DNA from: Entamoeba invadens IP1
Taxonomy: Eukaryota; Evosea; Mastigamoebida; Endamoebidae
Assembly: GCF_000330505.1 (NCBI RefSeq)
Contig: NW_004443550.1
Location: forward strand, 152,846-164,177
Direction: 5' to 3'
DNA: 11,332 nt
Shown here: piece by piece, positions 1 through 8,212 of the stretch
How positions within the stretch are numbered: the first letter of the stretch is position 1
Layout: every line of letters begins with the position of its first letter
The notes under the pieces: model-generated
The model's input: only the letters and a program-made list of their open reading frames with translations
Told to the model about the DNA's origin: nothing
Database searches by the model: none
Program-made: the position numbers and the translations under genes

Positions 1-1
1 G

Positions 2-802
2 ATGAACTTGATAACAACGAAAAATTCATTTTTGAAAAAGTATTCAATTCACCTGCTCGTTAAGTTGAGTGACGCGTTGATTTTGAGGTTTGTAATTCCT
101 TCAAGAAAAATGACCAAAAAAGACCTTTTCGATGCTGGATTGTTGAAGGAGAACCAGGTCAAAGGAACGAATATGGCAAATTTCGGTAAATTACAAAGAA
201 AACTCAAAGGAAAAGAACTGGTAGTAAACATCAAAATTTACAACAATTTTGATGCAAAATCACTCGAGGAAAGTGATGACCAAGAACTAAAAGCGGAAGT
301 TCAAAGGTTTCAAGATTGGTACTGTGCCAACATTGAAAAAATTGAAGAAATTGCAAACAGGTTAAAAAGAAAAGAAAGGGCTGATGCTACTGAGGCGATA
401 CGTACTCTTGTTAAACAAGTTAGATTAACAAGTACAGATAAAACAGAAGCAACAGATATCGCTGAAGATTGCAGCAGTAGTGAAATTGATAAAGAAAAGA
501 GAGCAAACGCCATTCAACACAGAAAGCAAATAAGGGCTTTATTCAAAAAAGAAGCAGAAGATTTCTTAAAGAGTTGCCCGGTCAAAAAATTAACTTTGAA
601 CACTGTGTTTGCTTTGATGACTCAAGAAGAAAAGAATCAATTCCCATGTTTATTCAATCTTGTGAAAAAAATGAATGCTAAGAGTCCAACCACTTGCCCA
701 GTTGAAAGATCTTTTAATAAATTTGGACAACTTGAAAGAGCAAACATGAGCGTTGAAAAGAAAGTTGCTTACATGGATGTCGGGGATGCTCTGAAAAACT
801 AA
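2..802 (+). CDS. hAT-like transposase, C-terminal part (5' end outside window)
   Basis: This open frame of 266 codons is already open at the window edge, so the first Met is probably internal and the gene begins upstream. The protein is rich in Lys and Glu, with a charged, probably helical middle (about residues 75-190). The last 60 residues match the pattern of the hAT C-terminal dimerisation domain: a Phe-Pro-x-Leu segment near residue 215, then Ser-Pro-Thr-Thr-x-Pro-Val-Glu-Arg-Ser-Phe near residues 229-239, then a Met-Ser-x-Glu-Lys helix. In known hAT transposases this domain pairs monomers and contributes to the catalytic fold. The RNase-H-like core and BED zinc finger are not visible, and the frame is short for a whole transposase (often 600 or more residues). 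The TAA at 800-802 is followed by AT-rich DNA containing TAATT-like motifs. It could instead be a lineage-specific protein with a captured hAT tail. The assignment rests on motif shape alone. Confidence 0.55.
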   Translation: MNLITTKNSFLKKYSIHLLVKLSDALILRFVIPSRKMTKKDLFDAGLLKENQVKGTNMANFGKLQRKLKGKELVVNIKIYNNFDAKSLEESDDQELKAEVQRFQDWYCANIEKIEEIANRLKRKERADATEAIRTLVKQVRLTSTDKTEATDIAEDCSSSEIDKEKRANAIQHRKQIRALFKKEAEDFLKSCPVKKLTLNTVFALMTQEEKNQFPCLFNLVKKMNAKSPTTCPVERSFNKFGQLERANMSVEKKVAYMDVGDALKN

Positions 803-846
803 TTACCAATTTTTAATTCGATTTGTTTAAATTAATATTTTTATAT

Positions 847-925
847 ATAAAACAGTCAAAAAACCTCAAATATTTCGGGTTGTTTTTTATTGATAAAACA
901 GTCTTAATAACCGTAATATTTCGGG
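847..925. repeat. Imperfect direct repeat, two 33-bp units
   Basis: Two units, 847-879 and 893-925, both begin ATAAAACAGTC and both end AATATTTCGGG. They match by eye at 26 of 33 positions and start 46 bp apart. They lie just downstream of the hAT-like frame. Hypothetical reading frames across them look like chance. Confidence 0.6.
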
Positions 926-1068
926 AAGGGGTTTTACTATATTCAATATCATTTTCAACAATATCAAATAAAAGTATAAAACGACCCACCCATCACGGTG
1001 AACGGGCAGGAAGGAGGGCTATTGGAATGATTAAGGAATCAACCGACATCCTTTTTCTAAACCTCACC

Positions 1069-1085
1069 CTCTATTTCAAATAGAG
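1069..1085. repeat. Perfect inverted repeat, 8-bp arms, 1-bp centre
   Basis: CTCTATTT, a central C, then AAATAGAG. It sits at the right edge of the GC-rich patch. It could be an element end or a structured RNA end, but a short AT-rich palindrome may also arise by chance. Confidence 0.5.
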
Positions 1086-1293
1086 ATATACTATAAATTA
1101 ATAGATATATACATAATTTAATATTATGGGTATTTAACTATACAATAACTATTGTTAATTATTTAATATACTAAATAATTATAATTTAATTTTCAAGATA
1201 TAATTTATAAAAAAATTTAATTATATTATGAAAACTATAATTTAAAATCAAACGTATTTATCAAATCAAGCAGGTTTACTTTTTGAGAAAAAT

Positions 1294-1690
1294 ATGTCTT
1301 ACAATGATAACCCATTTAAAAGAGATTTATGTCAAGTCGTTTGAAACTGAAGGAGACTTGTCACTGATAGTCTCAACTAAGATCTATGATCAATAACCGA
1401 ACAGAGAAGAAGTTTGCGGCTGCTATATTCAAGTTCTCGATGTAAGTGGAGAAGTAATTTGGGGAGAAACTGTCTGTCAAAATTTGTTAGACAGATTTTA
1501 TGTACTTTTGTAATAGTATACCATCACCTCTTGTTAGATTCATCCACGCAACTCATTTTATAATTATTGATAATGTTAAAGGTGAAGTAGGGAAAACAAA
1601 TGCGGAGTGTTTGATAGCATTGAATGATGCATCAGTGACTATTGGAGATAAAGATATTATAGATAAAAGGCATGCGAAATCCGTTTTTAG
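1294..1690 (+). pseudogene. Unrecognised, frame-broken coding remnant upstream of Hsp70
   Basis: Protein-like stretches occur here in three successive frames. An ATG in an A-rich context at 1294 opens 16 codons beginning MSYNDNPFKRD and stops at 1342-1344. A second frame (1304-1513) carries a mixed, non-AT-biased sequence with one internal TAA at 1394-1396. A third frame (from 1500) gives about 65 residues with Val-Arg-Phe-Ile-His and Gly-Glu-Val-Gly-Lys-Thr. The composition is richer in GC than the DNA at 1090-1260 and changes smoothly into the Hsp70 homology. The simplest reading is one gene broken by frameshifts and stops, unrelated to Hsp70 and fused to it by rearrangement. I do not recognise the family. 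Gly-x-x-Gly-Lys-Thr is loosely P-loop-like but lacks the surrounding fold, so I assign no function. Confidence 0.4.
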
Positions 1691-3025
1691 GAAATTGCAA
1701 ATGATCAGGGCAACAGAACAAGTCATCATGTGTTGCCTTCACAGACAGCGAGAGGCTGATTGGCGATGCAGCAAAGAACCAGATTGCGATGAATGTGAAG
1801 AATACAGTCTTTGATGCAAAGAGACTGATTGGAAGACGCTTCAGTGATCCAGCAATTCAAGAGGATATGAAGCACTGGTCATTCACTGTAGTCAACAATG
1901 GCAATGACAAGCCATTGATTCAGGTTGAGTACAAGGGAGAGACTAAGAAGTTCACACCAGAGGAGATCAGTTCGATGGTGCTGACGAAGATGAAGGAGAC
2001 AGCAGAGGCGTTTGTTGGTGGGAAAGTCAACAACGCAGTCATCACATGTTCAGCCTATTTCAACGACTCACAGCGACAGGCAACAAAGGAAGCAGGCACA
2101 ATTACAGGCATCAATGTGCTCGGAATCATCAATGAGCCAACAGCAGCAATAGCATATGGACTTGACAAGAAGACGGAGAGAGAAAAGAACGTCTTGATCT
2201 TTGATCTTGGTGGTGGAACATTTGATGTGCCACTTCTTGCTATTGACGATGGCGTCTTTGAAGTGAAGGCAACAAACGGCAACACACACCTTGGTGGCGA
2301 AGACTTTGATAACAGAATGGTCAACCACTTCATTGCCGAGTTCAAGAGAAAGTACAAGAAAGACATTTCAGGCAATGCACGAGCAGTCAGAAGACTCAGA
2401 ACATCATGTGAAAGGGCAAAGCGAACACTGTCAAATGCAGCAACAGCAAACATCGAAGTCGACCAGTTGTATGAAGGCATCGACTTCTACACGTCACTCA
2501 CAAGAGCACATGGAGTCCCATAGTTGAAGTCACATTTGACATTGATACAAATGTGATTCTGAATGTCTCAGCTGAAGACAAGACAACGGGAAAGAAGAAC
2601 AAGATCACAATCACAAACGACAAGGAAAGACTCTCAAAGGTACCAATCAACAAGGTGGTTGCAGACGCAGAGAAGTTTAAGGCAGAGGACGACAAGATGA
2701 AGGAACTTATTGAGGAGAAGAATGGACTTGAAAACTTCTGCTACTCGATGAAAAACACACTCAACGAACAAATTGCAACAAAGCTCTCACCAGATGACAA
2801 GGCGGCGATTGAAGCAACCATCAAGGAGACGCTCGACTGGCTCGACAAGAACCAATCGGCATCAAAAGATGAATACACACAGAAACAGAAGAAGCTGAGG
2901 CGAAGATCAAGCCATCTTCACTCAAAAATTATCAACAGTATGCATCTGGTAACATGTCTGGTGTACAACAATTGGGCACAAATAAGAGCGACACATAGGG
3001 GCCGAAGATCGAGGAGGTCGACTGA
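1691..3025 (+). pseudogene. Cytosolic Hsp70 pseudogene, 5' truncated with an internal deletion
   Basis: Hsp70 chaperones bind ATP through an N-terminal domain and unfolded peptides through a C-terminal domain. The homology starts near 1691 with GAA ATT GCA AAT GAT CAG (EIANDQ, near residue 29 of a normal protein). It shifts frame near 1720 and then runs to 2520. That part includes the second actin-fold phosphate signature, [11 protein letters not shown], at about 2194-2229. At 2509-2520 the sequence jumps from the end of the ATPase domain ([13 protein letters not shown]) directly to GVP and, after a TAG at 2521-2523 and a one-base shift, to the late peptide-binding domain and lid. Roughly 160 residues are missing. 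A further one-base shift near 2892 moves to a frame that has a TAG at 2996-2998 and ends GPKIEEVD followed by TGA at 3023-3025. EEVD marks cytosolic/nuclear Hsp70, where it binds TPR co-chaperones. The first phosphate loop (IDLGTT) is absent. VPAYF has become CSAYF, and one Ala is lost from EPTAAA. It cannot encode a working chaperone. Confidence 0.92.
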
Positions 3026-4449
3026 TGTAATTCACTTATCTTAACAAAGTTATTCGAAGTGACCCAAAAAAATTAATTTAAATTTGAATTAGTTTTTTAA
3101 CTATTAATTTGTAACAAAATTACTAATTGTTTTGTGTTTGTCCATTATTAAATGTATTTTTGGAAATAATTATAATTTTTGATAGTAAATTAATAATAAA
3201 AATATAACACTTTATATAGTTTTAAAAACACAATAGACACAAAAAAGGATAATTTTATACACAGGAGAACATCCTTGATAACGGGAGGACGTCCCTATCT
3301 CACAAATTACCTATTTCCCCTATATTCCCATCCTTCTTCCCCATGTCCATTTTTTTCTTTATTTAAATAAAATATATTTTATTATTATGTATATTATATA
3401 TATATAATCCATTATTATGTATTATAATGGATTATAATATAATATATCTTATATATCTAGTAATTTGATAAAAACATGAATTTAATTGTTGTTCAGAAAT
3501 GCGTTTTTTGTTGTATATTAACAATAAAAAAAACATATTTGGGTCAAAAATATTTATTTTGGAAATAATTCCACAGTTTTATAGTCGATAAATTGGTAAA
3601 AAATATTTTTGAAATAACAAGATAAAAATGATTATCTTTTATTACAAATGAACAAATAGCTTGGAAATTATATATATTTTACTTAAAAAGATATAACCTT
3701 TTACCAGTTTATTATGTTGAAAAGATGCTTAAAAAAGATTAATTTAAAAAATATGTTGTTGTTTTAACTTAAATAGGAAGACAAGAAGATGGTTTTATTA
3801 TAGTTAATTTTAATTGATTATTAATTAAATTTATTGTTGCTTTATTTGACTAAATATAAATTTCAAATTCCAAAATGAGTTTGTTTTCATTGTCAATTGA
3901 TAAATCTTTTTGCATTTTTTGTATTTAATTTGAACATAAAAATACCAACAAACGGGCTTTTTAAAGTATTTTTAAATTGTGATGGCATTTGATAAAATTA
4001 AGTTGTCCCTCTTAAATAGAGTGTTTTTTCATAAAAAATAACACCATTTTGTTGTGGATTATAAAATAATTTATTAATAACAGTCATGTTTTACTTAATT
4101 TTTGAAGAGAAAATGAATTAATAACAATAGTTACATTACCATAATAAATAGTTTGTTGAATTAAGACTAAAATAAAATTTGTATATTAAAAACTAAGTTT
4201 ATTTTAAGTGTTAAAAACAATATTTGTTTTGTGTATTAAATATTAACTTTGTGTTTCAAAAAATATGTTTTTCATTTTGATAAAAATATAAACAATATTT
4301 GCTTTTTATTTTTTTGACCAAAATATTTATTTTATTTAACATTGAAAAAAATCCATTTTATAAATATAAAATGAAACAAACCAAAAATACAATGAAAAAA
4401 CACAATATAAATAGATGATCTGTAAAAATATTTGACAATAATTAACAAT
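3026..4449. other. AT-rich spacer, no gene seen
   Basis: All six frames are closed at short intervals and the composition is strongly AT. The only distinct parts are a patch at about 3262-3352 and a hairpin at 3403-3436. The patch has two related motifs (GGAGAACATCC and GGGAGGACGTCC), followed by a pyrimidine-rich run containing repeated CCC and CTT. I see no RNA gene or promoter that I could defend. Confidence 0.6.
3403..3436. repeat. Perfect inverted repeat, 13-bp arms, 8-bp loop
   Basis: TATAATCCATTAT at 3403-3415 pairs with ATAATGGATTATA at 3424-3436 across an 8-base loop. Being almost pure AT, it may be a by-product of composition, although the central CC/GG pair is kept in both arms. 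Confidence 0.6.
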
Positions 4450-5400
4450 TGAGATATATGCCTCTTGGAGAAACGTTTTCAGTTTCCCCACAAGGAGAGG
4501 AAAGGGAACCCAGATATGAAGCGAAAACTAAGGACTAAATATATGGCAAGAGTCACCCAGGAAATGCTAGAGTTAAATTGTTGGGACCCGAAAGATGTTG
4601 AACTATGCTTGTGGTGTTTGAAGCCGAAGGAAACTTTGGTGGAAGGACTTAGGAGTGTTAACGTGCAAATTACTTGCAATATATGAGTATAGGGGCGAAA
4701 GACTAATCGAACTATCTAGTAGCTGGTTCCACCTGAATATTCCCTTAGGAAGGTTGAAGTAAGAAAGTAGTGACGATTGGTAAAGATAATGATTGGATGT
4801 AATGGAGAGCTTGACTTTTCAACATTTTAACAAACTATGAATAGTCGAGATATTCTAAACGATACTAATTTATTAGGAATGAGCATATGCGGACTTCAAA
4901 TCGGCCAAGTCTAATAAGCAAGACTGGCGATGCGGGATGAACCGAACATACAGATAATGTATCCAAGTCTTGCATGAGGAGAACTATAAAAGGGTTCATT
5001 CACATTGAATCCAGGTTGATGGCCATGGAAGTTGGAAATCGCTAAGGAGTGTGTAACAACTCACTTATCGAATGGATGAGCCCAGAAAATGGAAAGTATT
5101 TTAATGAGAGAGAGTGATACTGTATCCTTGTTGAATCTGAGGCACATGAGGAGTAAGGAAATGCATGGTGTCAAGAATACTTGAGTGATAAAGGTAGAGA
5201 AGTAATTTCTATTGGAACAGACTTGAGTACAGATCTTGGTGTAAGTAGCAAATACTTAGAAGAGGAACAAAATATCTAAGGATTGAAAAGGAGAAAAGTT
5301 CCTAGACAACATTAATTGGAATAGGGTGAATCGATCCTAAAAGACAAACGGGGAAATGCAAGAATGAACTCATACACAAGGCTTACAAAACAACCATACC
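4450..5400 (+). rRNA. Nuclear LSU (28S-type) rRNA, internal fragment
   Basis: This stretch carries conserved blocks of eukaryotic large-subunit rRNA in the right order and at plausible spacing. They are GGGACCCGAAAGATG at 4583-4597; AGGGGCGAAAGACTAATCGA followed by CTAGTAGCTGGTTCC near 4691-4730; GGAGTGTGTAACAACTCAC at 5046-5064; the block starting CAGATCTTGGTG (5230-5254, with AGTAGCAAATA); and ATCGATCCTAAAAGAC near 5330-5346. In other eukaryotes these fall in the second quarter to the middle of the molecule (domain II into III). The 5' and 3' parts of LSU, 5.8S and SSU are not present on either side. Flanking DNA returns abruptly to AT-rich spacer, so this is a fragment and probably non-functional. 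Some universal positions look changed: GATGTTGAAC where GATGGTGAAC is usual, and AGAAAATGGAAAG where TGAAAATGGATGG is usual. That could be lineage divergence or decay. The ends are approximate. A 73-codon open frame inside it is not a gene. Confidence 0.9.
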
Positions 5401-6716
5401 CAATGAATATATAAACTTGTATCACGAAGCTAAATCATTTTTAATGTATTAGTTTATTATTTAATTGTTTATAATTATAATAGTATAATTTATTTAATTC
5501 AATTAATATAGTAAAAGTGTTAGAATTTTTTTTATATAATATATAATTTCATTTTTGGTAAATTTTACTAAAAACTAAACTATATAAATTGATGTTTTAG
5601 TATTTTTTTGTCAAATCGGTTTGTTGCAATCAAAAAAACCAAAACAGTTCAAATCTATACAAAATTGATGTTAAAAAAAACTGAAATAATTTTACTCACG
5701 AACGTTTTTAATTTTTTGGCGTGAAAAAAATATGATTGTTTTCTTTGTTTTGTTTCATGGCAAAGTTGATTTTGTTATAATTTGTGTTGTGTGTATCACG
5801 TTTTGACAATTATTATTGTTAATTTTGAACCTGTTTTGATTTATTTGTCATCGTTGGATGGTTTTAATTTGTTGTGATTTGTTATATTTGGGTTGTTTTT
5901 AAAAGGTCTTTAATATTAATTCTATTTTGAAATTCAAATGGTATTTTAAAAAATTGTCATTACAAAAATATGTTAATGTTTTAGAAATTTTGTTTTTCAA
6001 ATTGTTATGTTTTTTTGTATTTGTATTTATGTTATTGAAATGTTATCGATCCCGATAAATGATGTATTTATTACCTATCATTTTTGGGTAAATAAATAAT
6101 AATTCAATAAGTGTGTCTTTTAACTATTTTTATTGATATTTTAATATATAGTTTTAGTTGATTATTATTATTGAGACTAAATAATTATTTTGTCCTATAA
6201 CTGCTTTTGATTTATAAACGTTTTAAAATAAAATGCCCGATTTTGTAGACATAGCTATCCTAATATTTAAATGTCAATTACACATTAATAATAAATATAT
6301 AATTATTTAAACTATAAGTTTATAGTTATAAATATAAATCATGTACTAAACAATTTAATTAATTATTAATACATTGTTTAGATTTTTATAGTTTAAAACA
6401 ATAGTATTGATATTATTTGTTATATAGTATATTTAATAATTAACAAACATTTTTGAGTTTTTGAGTTTGATTATTATTATTTAATATAGTTTTTAAAATA
6501 TATATATTTGGTTAGTAACGTTAAATATAAATATGATAATAAACATTTCTCTATTATTATTAGTTTTTTTTAGCATTTTTAATTATTAATTAATGGCTTT
6601 TTAGCTTTATTATAAGTAGAATAGGTTTATTTTATTACATATTATTAATAAAAATACAATTATTTAATAAATTGTTATTTCATTGTTATTTGTGTTATTA
6701 AAATGTTATTTGTAAC
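5401..6716. other. AT-rich spacer, no gene seen
   Basis: About 1.3 kb with no open frame worth reporting. The + strand at 5700-5910 is rich in T and G (repeated TTTTGTT and TTGTTGTG), giving a mild strand asymmetry. Small hairpins occur, for example TTATCG (6043-6048) with CGATAA (6053-6058), followed by TATTTATTACC facing GGTAAATAAATA at about 6064-6097. Nothing looks like a tRNA, rRNA or known element. Confidence 0.6.
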
Positions 6717-6806
6717 TATCGGTTTGATATGTAAAACAGTGCTGCATTTGTCACAATTATTGTGTTAATTATGGCAATCACAGCAGTAATAAAATATAAA
6801 CCGATA
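6717..6806. repeat. 90-bp fold-back with TA ends, possible mini-element
   Basis: TATCGGTTT at 6717-6725 is the exact reverse complement of AAACCGATA at 6798-6806. The complementarity continues inward imperfectly, with ACAGTGCTG in the left arm facing CAGCAGT in the right arm. The total arm is about 35 bp. A second perfect palindrome, CACAATTATTGTG, lies near the centre. Both outer ends are TA, as expected for a Tc1/mariner-type target duplication. A very short MITE or a structured RNA hairpin would both fit. No coding sequence is present. Confidence 0.45.
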
Positions 6807-6863
6807 TTTAAGAATTGAATTAGCTTGTTTTCCCATTAATTGGCTTAGTATTGATTCAAATAA

Positions 6864-7124
6864 CTATCTGTTTCTAAGTTTTTTCATTTACAAAAGTCGG
6901 CTTTAAGCTCGCCGCTAGATCTAAAAGAACTAAGTGAACATAAATTCAAGCCCACTTTGGTGACGTGGCTAATAACAGAAAAAATAACACTTTTGTCACA
7001 TGATAGACCATGGTTTAAATTCAATTTTTTTAAATATTTAAGGGATTCATGAGGATTGTTAATTTTTCTGAGGATGGTCAATATCTTAAACATAATTTCT
7101 TTCAATTTGGATTTATTTACCTAA
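6864..7124 (+). pseudogene. Possible coding remnant, unrecognised
   Basis: This island is richer in GC than its flanks. The + frame is open from 6864 to a TGA at 7050-7052 and again to a TAA at 7122-7124. It gives a mixed protein-like sequence (for example SPLDLKELSEHKFKP) with no initiating ATG. The opposite strand is also open (about 6884-7105, 73 codons with an ATG at 7105), so the coding strand is not certain. I prefer the + strand because its residue mix is less typical of reverse-translated AT-rich DNA, but this is weak. I recognise no domain. It could be an exon, a gene fragment or chance. Confidence 0.25.
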
Positions 7125-7883
7125 GATTAGAAAGGTATATTTTGAAACACATGATTTTCTTTAAAAATGTTATTTATGGATTTTTTGAAAGATGATTCTT
7201 TCAGTTGATTTCTACAATAAAATAATCTATTTCTATTTTTTGATTTACCACAAGATTAACCTTGGTTTAAATGAAAACATTTGACAGACATTTAAATTAT
7301 CGAAAAAGTCGATTTTTTAATCAAAATCACAAAACAAATTAATCAAACAATTTTTAATCTTTTTCACAAAAAATACAATTTATTATAAATCAATTCATGA
7401 TATTTCAAACAATAAAAATTGATAGCAAATAATGTATTAATAACGTACACTCTATGCGATGACAATTTATGTATTTGCGCAAATTCAAAACACGAGGTTT
7501 TGAAGATCGATAAAACAACGATTGATAAATAAACAAATTTTTAAAATAAAATCATTTTTGTTTTAAACGGTTTTATTTATTTTTCAAAACATATATACAC
7601 AAGAAATATATGTTTATATAATTTTTTTATTATACAATATTAATTCTCAATAAAAATGTGTTCAATTTATTAATCAATTTTATATATTATTTGGCGTTTT
7701 TGTTGTGTTAAATTATGAGAAGTGTCAAAAAATAACAAATAAAAGATCAATAAGATACAAAACCTGCAATTTTATGAAGACCCTAAAATAACCAAACGTT
7801 GAAGTTGTTGTTACAACAAAAATACATTAAATTATTTATGTTATTTTTTGTTTGTGTTTCAGATGATGTCAGAGTTTTTTTAA
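7125..7883. other. AT-rich spacer, no gene seen
   Basis: No open frame or RNA gene is evident. The N-terminal helix-turn-helix part of the neighbouring mariner transposase would be expected in the right half, but I can follow its homology only from about 7884. Confidence 0.55.
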
Positions 7884-8212
7884 TCAGTGTTTAAAGAATA
7901 CGAAAAGATATCAAATTTGATTTTCAAAACATATTAAAAACCCGCAATGACAACACAACATGTTATAAACCGTCTTTCGTTTGTTAAACATCATCTAAAC
8001 AATACCAGACAATTGTTGAAGTGGACAAAAATACAATAATTTTTATTGAAAGCTGTTTTTGTTTGTATTCTAATGGTGTATATGTTTGGAGAAGACGTGG
8101 TGAATATGAAGAAAAGTAGTTTGTTCATACTCCAAAGTATAACAGAGAAGTAATGGTTTGGGCTGCTATTGGACCAAATTTTAAGTCCAAGTTGGTATAT
8201 GTAAATGGCAAG
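7884..8212 (+). pseudogene. Tc1/mariner-type transposase fragment, broken
   Basis: Tc1/mariner transposases cut and paste DNA at TA sites with a DD(E/D) catalytic triad. A degraded fragment is readable. SVFKEYEKISNLIFKTY is followed by an in-frame TAA (7935-7937). Then comes KPAMTTQHVINRLSFVKHH..., which matches the family pattern of a KP-L-T block and an R-L-x-F-x-x-x-H linker before the catalytic core. A one-base shift near 8021 leads to IIFIESCFCLYSNGVYVWRR, matching the core around the first Asp (family form F-x-D-E-S-x-F-x-L...VWR). Here the Asp codon itself is missing: ATT is followed directly by GAA at 8045-8050. A TAG follows at 8117-8119, then EVMVWAAIG and KLVYVNGK, the next conserved strands. 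Homology ends near 8212, where an opposing transposase pseudogene begins. The second and third catalytic residues are absent. The element is inactive, and its terminal repeats were not found. Confidence 0.82.

Larger units (their letters stand above)
803..1293. other. Intergenic stretch with a GC-rich patch and a hairpin
   Basis: Most of this stretch is AT-rich and without a convincing gene. The exception is about 985-1075, which is clearly richer in G and C (runs such as ACCCACCC, GGAAGGAGGG and CCTCACCC). It stands out against both sides and ends in a perfect hairpin. An 86-codon open frame crosses it, but its residues are those of translated AT-rich DNA. It could be an old element end, a small RNA gene or a gene scrap. 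I cannot fold it into a tRNA and do not recognise it. Confidence 0.4.

Noticed and set aside
823..1083. 86-codon open frame on the + strand
   Set aside because: Its first half is translated AT-rich DNA, it spans the direct repeat, and it shows no domain or sensible composition.
2055..2480. 141-codon open frame on the - strand within the Hsp70 relic
   Set aside because: It is the antisense of a conserved Hsp70 region. Long antisense frames are common in Hsp70 genes and no independent similarity is visible.
4465..4686. 73-codon open frame on the + strand and a 66-codon one opposite
   Set aside because: Both lie inside the LSU rRNA fragment, whose conserved blocks explain the sequence.
5360..5372. 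AATGAACT-like word resembling the Entamoeba GAAC promoter element
   Set aside because: It lies in the 3' part of the LSU fragment with no gene start downstream.
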